Assembly (NCBI GenBank): GCA_016707205.1
Contig: JADJHZ010000005.1
Span: 186,001-250,000, forward strand
Direction: 5' to 3'
Length of the DNA: 64,000 bases
Source: Haliscomenobacter sp.
GTDB taxonomy: Bacteria > Bacteroidota > Bacteroidia > Chitinophagales > Saprospiraceae
Shown here: positions 1 through 10,191 of the stretch, piece by piece
Position numbering within the stretch: the stretch's first letter is position 1
Layout of the letters: each line of letters starts with the position of its first letter
Notes under the pieces: generated by a model
Seen by the model: only the letters and a program-made list of their open reading frames with translations
The model's database searches: none
Told to the model about the DNA's origin: nothing
Position numbers and translations under genes: made by a program

Positions 1-1
1 C

Positions 2-640
2 TTGCACCAATACGTAGACCCCGGTATCTACACGGTCGACCTCGAGCTCATTTCCCCTATAGGATGCAAAACCGACACCACCTTCAAGAATCTGATCACC
101 ATCTTCGAAGCGCCCAAATCCGATTTCACTTACAGCCCGGAAGAAGTGAGCAACCTCTACCCCAAAGTTCAGTTTCAGGAAGCCTCCGAACGCGCCATCG
201 GCTGGTTCTGGGATTTCGGGACCGGCGCCACCTCCCGCGAGCTCAACCCGGTGTATTCCTTTCCCGATACGGGCCGGTTCGAGGTAAAACTCTTCGTCAC
301 CCATCCCAGCGGCTGCATGGACACGTCCTCGCAAATCGTGGACGTCAAGCCCTTGGTGACGTACTTCCTGCCCAACGCCTTTACCCCCAATGAAGATTCC
401 GTAAACGATGTCTTCCAGGGAGTAGGTATCTTGCCGGGCATCCGCAACTTCCAGTTCCAGATCTGGAACCGGTGGGGGGAAATGGTGTTCCAAACCGACG
501 ACCCCCAGGTGGGCTGGAATGGGCGTAAGTTCAACAAAGGGCAGGAAGCGCCGCCGGGAGTATATGTTACCCTGGTTGCGTTTCAAGGCCCCAGAGGCGA
601 CTCGCATGAGTACAAGGGCTTCGTTACCCTGGTAAGATAA
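2..640 (+). CDS. PKD-domain protein with T9SS type B C-terminal domain (5'-partial)
   Basis: The C-terminal 212 residues of a secreted protein whose start lies before the window; the frame is open at the left edge. Residues ~50-115 form a PKD-like beta-sandwich (WFWDFGTG then a Y-x-F-P-D-T-G motif). Residues ~118-212 are a gliding-motility-associated C-terminal domain (NAFTPNEDSVNDVF, then IWNRWGEMVFQT and GWNGR, ending FVTLVR), which in Bacteroidota is the type B signal for export by the type IX secretion system. The product is therefore probably a cell-surface or secreted adhesin-like protein. Its function beyond that cannot be told from this fragment. It is followed by an independently promoted rplS. 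Confidence 0.85.
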   Translation: MHQYVDPGIYTVDLELISPIGCKTDTTFKNLITIFEAPKSDFTYSPEEVSNLYPKVQFQEASERAIGWFWDFGTGATSRELNPVYSFPDTGRFEVKLFVTHPSGCMDTSSQIVDVKPLVTYFLPNAFTPNEDSVNDVFQGVGILPGIRNFQFQIWNRWGEMVFQTDDPQVGWNGRKFNKGQEAPPGVYVTLVAFQGPRGDSHEYKGFVTLVR

Positions 641-698
641 GCGACTGCGAAAACTTTTTTAACTGTAAAATTATTATTACTTTTTTAAGTAATTCCCT

Positions 699-706
699 TA
701 CCTTTG
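699..706 (+). promoter_or_regulatory. Bacteroidota -7 box of rplS
   Basis: TACCTTTG matches the Bacteroidota -7 consensus TAnnTTTG and lies 43 bases before the rplS start codon, in the 109-bp gap after the T9SS gene. The upstream part is T-rich with no clear -33 TTTG. Confidence 0.6.
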
Positions 707-749
707 CACGGCTAATTCGAGACGCATCATTTTTTTAAATTACAGAGCA

Positions 750-1109
750 ATGGACGCGATTAAATTTGTTCACGAACAGTTAACACCTCAGCGGGATTTC
801 CCGAATTTCCGCCCCGGCGATAACATCGTGGTGAACTATAAAATCATCGAGGGAGATAAGGAACGTATTCAGGCCTTCCGCGGGGATGTCATCCAGATCA
901 AAGGCGAAGGCGGCACCAAAACGTTCACCGTGCGCAAAATCTCCAACGGGGTAGGCGTAGAGCGTATCTTCCCGTTCTCCTCTCCGAATATCACGGAAAT
1001 CCAGCTTCTGAAACGCGGCAAAGTGCGCCGTGCCCGTCTGTTCTACCTGCGGGCCCTGCTTGGCAAAAAAGCGCGTATCAAGGAAAAGAAAATGGCAGCA
1101 AAAAGCTGA
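750..1109 (+). CDS. rplS: 50S ribosomal protein L19
   Basis: 119 residues, close to the usual ~115-120 of bacterial L19. L19 sits at the 30S-50S interface of the ribosome. Family hallmarks visible are the N-terminal FRPGDNIVVNYKIIEGDKER stretch, the FTVRKISNGVGVERIFPF core and the basic C-terminal RRARLFYLR...KKARIKEK. ATG start with an A-rich leader; a promoter box stands at 699-706 and a strong terminator follows at 1126-1169, so it appears monocistronic here rather than in the rpsP-rimM-trmD-rplS operon of many bacteria; rpsP is 57 kb away in this window. Confidence 0.98.
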   Translation: MDAIKFVHEQLTPQRDFPNFRPGDNIVVNYKIIEGDKERIQAFRGDVIQIKGEGGTKTFTVRKISNGVGVERIFPFSSPNITEIQLLKRGKVRRARLFYLRALLGKKARIKEKKMAAKS

Positions 1110-1125
1110 TCTTTTCTTTCAAAAA

Positions 1126-1169
1126 AAAACGAAAAGGGCCCAGGAATTTTCCTGGGCCCTTTTCGTTTT
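1126..1169. terminator. Bidirectional intrinsic terminator between rplS and the giant repeat gene
   Basis: A 21-bp perfect stem (1126-1146 with 1149-1169, GC core GGGCCCAGG) with A-rich bases on one side and T-rich on the other. It lies 17 bases after the rplS stop and 15 bases past the 3' end of the convergent minus-strand gene, so it can serve both. Confidence 0.85.
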
Positions 1170-1183
1170 GGGCTACCCCGGCG

Positions 1184-4100
1184 TCAGGGCCGGGTGATCT
1201 TCACCACCCGGAGGGTTTCCTGAGCCCCCTGATGGAACAGGCGCAGGAAGTACACCCCGTCGGTCAGGCTGCTCATGTCCAGCACTGCCGTGTTGTACCC
1301 GGCAAGCGGTTGTATCTTTTGCACGCGCAGGAGTTCGCCCGTGAGGGAGAACAGTTGCAAGTGCGCTTCTCCCGCTTGAAGGGTTTCCACGGAAAACCCA
1401 ACTTGCAACGTCTCGGAGACCGGATTGGGGGCCGCATTCAGGAAAAGCCTTGGGCGGCTTCCTTTCCGGGCCCCAGGGTAGCAATCCAGGCATTGGAAAG
1501 GCCACTCGAAGCGATTACGTTAATGGTTACAAAGTTGGAGGTAAGCGAAAAACAGTTGTCGCTCAACGGCGACAAATCAGCGTCGGCGCCTGGGGCTGCC
1601 AGGAATATCCCGGTAAAGGTTACGCCCCAAACCCGGTATTCGCCCACGGCCAACTGGTCAAAATCAAAACTATCGGTAGTAGCGATCGCCAGGATCACGT
1701 TGTCGATATCCGTGAGAAGGTAACGAACCGGCGTACCGGAAGAGCCTCCGGTGCGAACAAATCCGTAGGTATCCGGTTTCCCATCCGCACGAACGACATT
1801 CACCTTCGTCTGCCCGTCACTGGTCGTTAACGCCCCTCCAACGGGCATCTGAGCTACCACCGTGATAAAGTTGTCCGATAAATCGTAGCAATCCGAACTC
1901 AGAGCGCCTTCGCCCAAACGCATTCCGAATTGCCCTACAAATTGCCCGGTATACGATACGCCCCAAACCCGGTACACTCCTGGGTCGGAAGCGTCGAAAT
2001 CGATCAGATCGCTCTGAACGTCGGGGAAAACAATCCGGTTTTGATCGTCGGTAATGAATAAACGGTACTCCGACCCATTCTCAGGCTGCGGCGGGAAAAC
2101 GATTACCAAATCGCTTACCCCGTCGCCCGGGCACGTGTAGAACAGGGAATCCCCAAAAAGCGTAGCAATCGACTTCCCGTCCACTTCCCCTCCCCGGGTA
2201 AGCTTCACCTGATTAGAAGCCAGCACAAAGCAACTGCTCGATAAGGGGGCGTTGAGGTTCAGGGTGTCTCCGGTTCGGAACAATAAGCGGCCGGTATACG
2301 AAAGACCATACACGGTATAGACGCCCACTGCCTTTGCTTTCAGATCAATGCTGCCCGTCCGGTTAATTTCATTGACCACCCCGGAAGCATCGGTGAGGAT
2401 GTAGACAAACCCCGCTTTGGCCTTGGATGCCGTCTTGAGCTGTACCGTAGACCCATCCTTGCCCGGACAGAAATAAACCTCCTGTTTGTTATCTATCGTA
2501 CTGATCGAAGTTGCCTCGGGCGCTTCCCGGATAATGGTCAGGAAGTTGTCCGACAAATCGAAGCAGGCATCGGAAAGCGTTGCTGTCAGCAGGTTTTTGT
2601 TGCGCGGGGAAGCGAAATTCCCCGTAAAGGAGGCGCCCCAGATCCGCAATTCGCGGAAGCCGAGGTTTTCAAAATTCTGAACATTACCGGGCAGCTCCGA
2701 GAGCACCAGGTTGGAAACATTCGTCAGGAAATAGCGATAGCTCGCCCCATATCCTTGAGAAGAGGTATTGAAGAAAATCGAATCCTGAACCTGATCGCCC
2801 GGGCATACAAATACGGTATCGCCCTCAAAGCCATCCGCTTCGATCCTGCCTCCGTCCGCTTCCAGAAGGGTGAACGCACGCTTTGGGTTAGGCTGAAGCA
2901 ATCATCGGAAAGCGATACCCCTTCGATGCGCTTGCCAGGAGTGAGATTGAGGTTGCCGGTATAGGCAAGACCATAGAACAGAAAATCGCCCCCGCCAAGG
3001 GAATCTAAAGGAATCTGCCCTTCGTAAAAAAACGCCGTCGGATCGTTAGGAACCGTTGCGGGTTTGACTTCGAGGGAGAACAGCAACTGATTCAGGGTAT
3101 CCGTTGCCAAAATCAGGTATGGAGTCTTGCTGGCGCCGAACGCCCGCACCCAAAGGACGTTATTGGAATCCGAAACGCCACTGATCACGTGCCCGGGTTA
3201 TTACCGGTTACCAGATGCATTGGGGTCACGGTTACGGTACCCGCATTGGAGATTCCACCAGGAGGCTAACCGCATTGGTACTCAGGCTATAGCAGGAAGT
3301 TGCCAATTTAGCCGTGTCCATGTCCATGCCGGCAGCAGCGAGCAAATCGCCATTGTAAATCAGCGTACGCACCAGATAGCGGCCTTTAGGAAGGCTGTCG
3401 AGTGCGAAGCGGCCGGAAAGCGAAGATTCCACTACGACGTTGTTGCTATCGGATAAAAGAAAGACTTCTTGTCCGCCTTGGCCGCCTCTGCCTTCGACCT
3501 GGATCGCCTTGGGCTGATTGCTTTCAGGGCAGATCGCCAGGAAATCGCTCCCATCCGGAAGGGAAATCGTGCCGCCCAGAGGGCTTGTGCGGCGAACAAT
3601 CAATGAATTGCCCGAAAGCGAAAAACACCCGTCAGCCAGTGGCACGCGGATCGGATGCACTCCCGGCGCCGCATTCAGCTTTCCGGAATACGCCAACCCC
3701 CATACCTGATAGATCCCCTCTGGCAACTCGGCGAAGTTGAAGCTATCCGAAGTGCTGACCGCCACAATCACGCTTTGCTGGTCCGTAACCAGATAGGCAT
3801 AAGCCGGGCCCACCTCAGCCACGTTATTGAATTTAATCACCGAGCCCGCCAGATCATCCGGGCATACAAACCGGTCGCCAATAGCGCCGTTATTAAAGAA
3901 AATAGACCCTCCTCTGACCAATTCATTCCGATGGAAATGAAGTTGTCCGAAAGCGCGAAGCAGCGGTCTGAAATCGGAGTAGTGCGGATATTTTTCCCGT
4001 TGGTCAGAAGCAAATTACCGGTATAGGAAATTCCATAAACCCGGTAATCGCCCGCAGGCGCTACGCTGATATCAAAGCTGTTGCCGATCAGGGCAAGGAT

Positions 4101-6670
4101 CATCTCGTCTTTGCCATTCGTCAGCACATACCGATAGGTAGATGTGGACGTGCTGGCGTTTCTAAAGGAAACAAACCCCGATTCCTGCCCAAGGCAGATC
4201 GTGCGGTCGGTTGTCCCATCGCTCAAGCTGACCATGGCGCCTTCCACCCGCTCCAGCGTAACGGGGATGAAGTTGTCCGACAAATCGAAACATTCGGAGG
4301 ACAAGGAGATCAATCCAATGCCCTGGCCTGCTTCTACTTTCAGTTCTCCCGAATACGCCAGGTGCCATACCCGGTAATTCCCAGGCGCAAACCCATTAAA
4401 TGCAATCTGCTTGGTTTGGCTGATGGTTTGGACGACGTTGTTGACATTGGTAACCAAAAAAGCCGACCGGGCTCCAATGGGGTTACGCGAAAACAGCACT
4501 TCCAAAACCGGAGAACTGCTTCCTTCGTCAAAGCATCCAAGGAAAGAAGGGGCATTGCCGGCGAGTTGTACCGCTCCTCCTTCTACATTGCGGCGCTTCA
4601 GAACCACGAAATTCTTCGACAACTCAAAACACTGATCACTATGAACGGTCTGACTGAGGTTGCTTCCTATCTGGGTAAGAAGCGTCCCGCTATAAGCCAC
4701 GCCCCAAATGCGGAAATCGCCTTCCTCCTCTTTTTCCAGCGCCACCCGGTTATCCGCATTAAAAATCCGGAGTACCTTGTTATCGGTGTCCGTGAGCAGG
4801 TAAGCGTATTGCTGAACTGCGGTAGCGGTGTTCGCCAGGTTGGCGCCCGCAACGCCGGAGCCGTCGGTGCAGAACAACGCCTCTACGCTTCCGTCCTGGA
4901 AGGAAATCGAAGCGCCGTCCAGGTTCGTTTTGGTAATCGAAACGAAGTTATCGGACAGGTCGGCGCACTCATTGGAAAAGTTGGTATTATTGACATTGGC
5001 GCCAGAGGGGAAAGACAGCGCCCCGGTATAGGACAACCCATAGATCCGGTAGGCGCCCCCAGGAAAGCTTCCCAGATCGAACTGCCCGCCGGCGGAAATG
5101 GTTTGGATGTTGTCGTTGCTGTCCGTAAGCAAGAAGAGGTAATTCTCGCCGTTCTTTCCCGTGGTCGTCAGCCTGAGGCTGCCTGGAGTGCTTCCCGACA
5201 AGTAGCAAAGCTGCGCCTTGTCGGTTCCATCTTCCAGTTTGACGATCCCTCCATCCGGGTTTTTCTTCTCCACTTCGACGAAGCTGGAAGTAAGGGCAAA
5301 ACACCCTTCGGCAAGCGGCTGACTCCCAAGCGGCATTCCGGGGCCGATCAACAGGTTGCCCTGATAAGAAAGCCCATACACCCGGTATTTATTGCCAGGC
5401 AACGCGGCAAAATCGACCGCCGGGCCAGGGTTGGCCAGGGAGACGATTTGGTTGTTCTCATCGGTAATCACGAGAAGATAATCAAAGCCAGGAAAAGGAG
5501 TAACCAGGAACCCAAGTTTGTCTTCGGTTTGGTCATTGAGACAAAGCACCTTACGGGATTCATTGCCCTGGGTCCGGATGGTTCCGGGATCGAGGTCGAA
5601 GATCTCCAGTTCCGCGAAGTTGGCGGATAATTCAAAGCAATCGTCGCTCAGAGCCCCTTCTGTAACCAGAATACCTGGCGTAAGGGCCGTATTTCCCAGA
5701 TAGGACATTCCCCATATCCGGTAGTTCCCTGCTACCAGCCCAGAAGCGTCCAGACGGGCTTCGTTCAGGACCTGGATCAGGCGGTTCCCGTCGTCGGTAA
5801 GCAGGTAAAGGTAAGAAGCCCGAGAAGAAGACGTGGAACTTAACGGGAAAACCGCGTTCCGGTCGTCGTTGCTGCATTGCTCAACCCGGGCGCCCAGGCC
5901 GGCAAACGATACTTGCCCCCTGAGGCTGAACAGGGACGACTTCCAGAAAATTGCTTGACAAACCAAAGCACTCTGAGGCAAGGATTGCCCCGGTGAGGAT
6001 TTCCCCGGGTTGAACGGTGATCTCCCCGACGACGGACGCGCCCCAAATGCGGCGAACGCTCTTCTGTCAGATTGAAATCCAGGGAGTTGCCGTCCAGCAC
6101 CTCCAGCAGCACGTTATTGGCATCGGTAAGAAAATACCGATACTGAGGATCCGTGCTGGTGGTAAGAAAGGAAAGCACATCGGGTTTTTCATTGTTGGCG
6201 CAAACGAGCCGGGAGGTCCCTCCACCGGCAAATTCGATCTGACCTCCGTTGGGCGTCAGATGGCCTACCTGGATATAATTGGCCGAAAGGCCGTAGCAGA
6301 TTTTCCCAAGCGGGTCCTTGTTAATGTTCAAACCAACCTTAGCCGACAGAATCCCCAAATACGATAAGATATACACGCGATAATTGCCAATGGCAAACTG
6401 GTCGAAATCGATGGAAAGCCTGTTCGTTACCAACTGGATAACGCCCGCTTCATCTGTAACCAGAACGGTATAGGGCAAGCCAAACGAACTGGACTCAAAA
6501 GTCAGAATGCTCGGGCGCCCGTCCTCTGCGCAAGTTAGAACGCTCGTTTCGGTAGTTCCTTCCAGAGCAATGCGGGTATCTGAACCGCATTTCCATGCGG
6601 TTTGGCTAAATGCCAGGGTGCTGCTCCAGACGAAAAATAGCAATGCAAAGAAATGTCGAAGGTGGATCAT
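1184..6670 (-). CDS. Giant secreted repeat protein with T9SS type A C-terminal domain (frame-disrupted)
   Basis: Reads as one gene of about 1,829 codons. It starts at 6670 with a signal peptide (MIHLRHFFALLFFVWSSTLAFS) and ends with a T9SS type A sorting domain (NAAPNPVSETLQVGF ... DGVYFLRLF ... VVKITRP). Between them are about 15 tandem units of ~115-125 residues. Each unit has the pattern: Cys, then Y-x-x-L-T-D-x-x-N, a D-F strand, G-x-Y-R-V-W/Y-G-x-S-Y-T-G, P-G, then L-S-D-x-C-F-x-L-S-x-N-F. The frame changes near 6050, 5885, 3927, 3250, 3187, 2895 and 1480, leaving open pieces at about 6670-6050, 6052-5879, 5890-3927, 3921-3250, 3250-3187, 3188-2895, 2901-1480 and 1480-1184; each change joins continuous repeat homology. 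Several lie in GC homopolymers, so sequencing error is likely, although real decay is possible. The repeat family is not one I recognise. Probable role: surface-attached or secreted structural/adhesin protein. Confidence 0.75.
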
Positions 6671-7021
6671 AGAGATTATAATTTGAGACTATGGCAAAAT
6701 GATTCAGTCCGCAGACTGGTAACTGTACATACGATGGGGCAAGGCGTTGATTGAATTTCCTGGCTTATAGGACGAGGATCTTGTATCCGCAACTTGGAGG
6801 CAGACGCACACCTTTTAGGATTCCGGGTACAAGATAATATAAAAATAATCCTAATAAAAGAATAAATAAGGGGGGGATGTTCTGCAAATATACAGACTTA
6901 CCGATTTAACCATAAAAAAAAGGCAAAGTCTTTTTTATCTTTCGAAAATCTTGGCCCGGATAATCGCGTTTTCATTAGAGGTGCGTCTTTCCCAAAGATT
7001 ATTTTCGAAAATCCCGTCCTT
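6671..7021. promoter_or_regulatory. Divergent intergenic region with minus-strand -7 box
   Basis: This 351-bp gap separates two divergent secreted-protein genes. On the minus strand TATATTTG (complement of 6885-6892) fits the Bacteroidota -7 consensus and would give the giant repeat gene a leader of about 200 bases. No convincing plus-strand box was found for the gene at 7022. AT-rich around 6835-6930; no ORF or repeat recognised. Confidence 0.4.
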
Positions 7022-9706
7022 ATGTCCCTAACCTGGCTAATTTGGAGTTGGATCGCGTGCTCCGTGCCGGGCCCCGGCGGGGCGCCTGCGCCTTTGGCAG
7101 GCATTCGCACCTCCGACCGTTTCCCCGTCGACGCCCTGATCCAGGATGTTTTTGTTGGAGGAGCGTGCAAAAACGTCACCAAGATTAAATCTATAGGGAA
7201 CAAGAAAGGAATCGGTTACTTCGAGCAGGGAGAAAATATCATAGGTATTGAACGGGGTATCCTTTTGGCTACCGGTCCGGTGGGAAACGCCGAAGGGCCT
7301 AATGACAAAGGAGACGAAGGAGGCGACTTCAAAGACGCCGCCGGAGACGGCGATTTAAAGATCCTCACTTCCGCACCTATCTATGACGCAGTAGGGGTAG
7401 AATTTGATTTTGTGCCTCTGGATAGCATCGTCACCTTCCGGTATGTGTTCGCTTCGGAGGAGTACTGCGAGTTTGTAGGCACTTCCTTCAACGACGTGTT
7501 CGGCTTTTTCGTCAGCGGTCCGGGAATCAACGGGGCGTTCAGCAATAATTCTCAGAATGTAGCCCTGGTTCCCGGCGGCAAGGAATATGTTTCCATCAAC
7601 AATATCAACCACCTGAAAAACGACTCCCTCTTTGTACGGAATGAACCCCGCAGAGATGCGGAACGCTGCCAGATCGAATGGAAAGAACCCCCCAACCTGG
7701 GGTCGATCGAATTCGACGGCTTCACCAAACCCATGACCGCCACCCTGAAGCTGATTCCCTGCCAAACCTACCACTTACGTCTGGTCATTGCCGACGTCAG
7801 CGACGGGAATTACGACTCGGCAGTCTTCCTGGAAGCCGAGAGCTTTAACATCGGAGGAAACATCAACCTGGCTGCCGGATCGACGAACGGACAGGATACG
7901 ATCCTGGAAGGATGCAACACCGGGTACTTTCTTGCCCGCCGCCGGGCAGGAGAAAAAACCGATTTGCCGCTTACCATTGGCCTTCGGGTTTCATCTGCCA
8001 GCACCGCCATTCAAGGCAAAGATTTCCTGCCCCTTCCCAAAACCGTCACCATCCCTGCTGGCGCCGCCGAAGCCCCCGTTCCCATCGAAATCCTCATCGA
8101 TAACTTCCAGGAATCGATTGAAAGCATTGTTTTGGAATTGGATTTTCCCTGCGCCTGCATCAGCGATACGGCCCGGCTCTTTATTGAAGACCCTCCTCCG
8201 CTGACTTCCGGATTGGAAAACCAAACGATCTGCATCGGTGAATCCGTGCGGGTGGAAACCAAAGCGCAAGGCGGCGTTCCTGGGTATACCTATCTTTGGT
8301 CTACGGGAGATACGACCAGCTTTCTCATCCTCCAGCCACAGGCCGATTCCACCGTTGGGCTTACCATCACCGATGCCTGCGGCCGAAAAAGCGCCAGCCA
8401 GGTCAAGTTGTCCCGAAGGCCGCCTCCAGCGCTTTCCGTGCAAAGCCACAGGGACGTCTGCCAGGGAGATACCGCTTATATCCCCATAACCTTTTCCGGG
8501 GAGCCTCCTTTTTCTTTCGTCTATTCCATCGGCGCGAAAAAAGATACCGTTAAAAATATCCCCGACAAAGGCTACCGCCTCCCCGTCCGGGAAGAGGGCC
8601 TGCTCGTCATAACAGGGTTTAGAGATGCGTTTTGCGATGGCATGGTAGAAGGGAAGGTAGAAATTCGCCATTTCTCCCTAAAAACCATTATCCGTAAAAA
8701 AGACCTGAGCTGCGCCGGCCGCCAGGATGGACAAATTGAGGTGGAAGTAAGTGGGGGAACACCCCCCTACCGGTTCGACTGGAAAGGCTGGGCCGGGGAT
8801 ACGACCCGGTTGAGCGGGCTTCCGGCCGGCGATTTTCCCTTCACCATCAATGACCGGAATCATTGTTTTACCGACTCCGCGGTGACGATCAAGGAACCTC
8901 CTCCGCTGGAAGAAGTGACGTTCGACTGCCGGGATTTGAGAGGGACTTTCCTGGTGCTCAGCGCCAAAGGGGGCCTGCCGCCATACGCCTACTCCATCGA
9001 TGGGAAAAACTTCCAGGACCAGTCCCTTTTCGACCAGCTCCGGCCCGGCGATACGTATACCTTATATTCAAGGGATGCCAACGGCTGTGTGATTCAGCAG
9101 TCCTTCCTTATGCCGGCGCGCTATTCCCGGATGGTGGAATTGATCCCTTCTGTCAAACTGGATCTGGGAGAAAAATACCTCATTGAGCCTGTACTCCAAA
9201 TTCCTTTAACCCTGGTAGGTAAGTTGGAATGGTCGCCTGCCGCGCACCTGAACTGTACCGATTGCCTTCGCCCGGTCCTGACGGCGCTGGAAAATGAAAC
9301 CTTGCTGCTCAAGATTACCGATGTGTTCGGGTGTTCCGATGGGGCCTCGATCATTATCAAGCTGGACCGGGAAGCTGCCATTTTCGTTCCAACGGCCTTC
9401 TCGCCAGATGGAGACGGGATCAACGACCGGCTGATGGTGTACGCAGACACCCGCCAGGTTCGCATGGTCCGATCCCTACGGGTCTTCAACCGATGGGGGC
9501 TTATGGTTTTTGAATCCCACGACCTGGCCCCCAATGCCGACCATAGCGGCTGGGACGGCAAACACCGGGGGCAACTCCTCGAAACCGGGGTGTATATATA
9601 CAGCGCAGTGCTGGAACTAACCGACGGCAACCTGCTCTCCATCAGGGTGAGTTTCCCTGATCCATTGATGAAAAATGCTTCACAAACCGCGCAACGCTTT
9701 ACCTGA
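7022..9706 (+). CDS. Choice-of-anchor L domain protein with T9SS type B C-terminal domain
   Basis: 894 residues. After a weak N-terminal signal region, residues ~35-275 match the choice-of-anchor L layout (GIGYFEQGENIIGIERGILLA, then YRFVFASEEYCEFV-like YVFASEEYCEFVG, FNDVFGFFVSGPGI and the YHLRLVIADVSDGNYDSAVFLEA end). Residues ~400-460 and ~560-620 are Ig/SprB-like repeats (DLSCAGRQDGQIEVEVSGGT). Residues ~800-880 form a gliding-motility-associated C-terminal domain (VPTAFSPDGDGINDRL, FNRWGLMVFES, GWDGKHRG, ETGVYIYSA). It should be exported by the T9SS and displayed on or released from the surface. The last ~20 residues (after LLSIR) do not resemble a normal end of this domain; a one-base shift near 9650 would end it as GEFP, so a small frameshift is possible. 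Confidence 0.85.
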   Translation: MSLTWLIWSWIACSVPGPGGAPAPLAGIRTSDRFPVDALIQDVFVGGACKNVTKIKSIGNKKGIGYFEQGENIIGIERGILLATGPVGNAEGPNDKGDEGGDFKDAAGDGDLKILTSAPIYDAVGVEFDFVPLDSIVTFRYVFASEEYCEFVGTSFNDVFGFFVSGPGINGAFSNNSQNVALVPGGKEYVSINNINHLKNDSLFVRNEPRRDAERCQIEWKEPPNLGSIEFDGFTKPMTATLKLIPCQTYHLRLVIADVSDGNYDSAVFLEAESFNIGGNINLAAGSTNGQDTILEGCNTGYFLARRRAGEKTDLPLTIGLRVSSASTAIQGKDFLPLPKTVTIPAGAAEAPVPIEILIDNFQESIESIVLELDFPCACISDTARLFIEDPPPLTSGLENQTICIGESVRVETKAQGGVPGYTYLWSTGDTTSFLILQPQADSTVGLTITDACGRKSASQVKLSRRPPPALSVQSHRDVCQGDTAYIPITFSGEPPFSFVYSIGAKKDTVKNIPDKGYRLPVREEGLLVITGFRDAFCDGMVEGKVEIRHFSLKTIIRKKDLSCAGRQDGQIEVEVSGGTPPYRFDWKGWAGDTTRLSGLPAGDFPFTINDRNHCFTDSAVTIKEPPPLEEVTFDCRDLRGTFLVLSAKGGLPPYAYSIDGKNFQDQSLFDQLRPGDTYTLYSRDANGCVIQQSFLMPARYSRMVELIPSVKLDLGEKYLIEPVLQIPLTLVGKLEWSPAAHLNCTDCLRPVLTALENETLLLKITDVFGCSDGASIIIKLDREAAIFVPTAFSPDGDGINDRLMVYADTRQVRMVRSLRVFNRWGLMVFESHDLAPNADHSGWDGKHRGQLLETGVYIYSAVLELTDGNLLSIRVSFPDPLMKNASQTAQRFT

Positions 9707-9743
9707 CAACCGCATACTCCCTTATATGACCACTCGCAGCTAC

Positions 9744-10190
9744 ATGAACGGTACGATCCGCCCTACCCTACCGGGTATCCTGCTCCTCGCAGCGCTTTCG
9801 ATGAGTGCTTGTGAAAACCGCCCGTTTCAGAACCGGGATCAGCAAAAAGAAGATTTCGGCCGGTTTTATTCAAGGTTCCACGAGGATTCTGTTTTTCAAT
9901 TGGAGCGCATCGTTTTCCCATTGGAAGGCCTGCCGGACAATGCCCTTAGCCGGGGAGTCAACCTCCATGAGTTCCGCTGGGAAAAAGAAACCTGGAAAAC
10001 CCACCGTCCGATCGATTTTTCTGAAGGCGCTTTTGAACAGGAATTGGCCAGCTTTGGAGAGGACCTGATCATCGAACGCATCGTCCACCAAAGCGGCGAC
10101 TATGCTATGCTTCGGCGGTTCTCCCGCATGAACGGCAAGTGGACCCTGATCTACTACGCCGGCCTGAATCCGGTTGCAAAAGAAAAGTAA
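9744..10190 (+). CDS. Small lipoprotein, DUF4348-like
   Basis: About 148 residues. The N-terminus MNGTIRPTLPGILLLAALSMSAC is a lipoprotein signal with the lipidated Cys in S-A-C. I chose the ATG at 9744 because it starts the signal; in-frame ATG at 9726 or TTG at 9675 are alternatives. The mature part has F-Y-S-R-F-H-E-D-S-V-F-Q-L-E-R-I-V-F-P-L-E-G, a pattern I associate with the DUF4348 family of Bacteroidota lipoproteins, and ends ...MNGKWTLIYYAGLNPV. Function unknown. It follows the T9SS gene by 37 bases and converges on hldD with a 1-base gap. Confidence 0.65.
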   Translation: MNGTIRPTLPGILLLAALSMSACENRPFQNRDQQKEDFGRFYSRFHEDSVFQLERIVFPLEGLPDNALSRGVNLHEFRWEKETWKTHRPIDFSEGAFEQELASFGEDLIIERIVHQSGDYAMLRRFSRMNGKWTLIYYAGLNPVAKEK

Positions 10191-10191
10191 T

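Noticed and set aside
4362..5630. 422-codon plus-strand open frame within the giant repeat gene
   Set aside because: Antisense shadow of the repeat units; composition follows the opposite strand.
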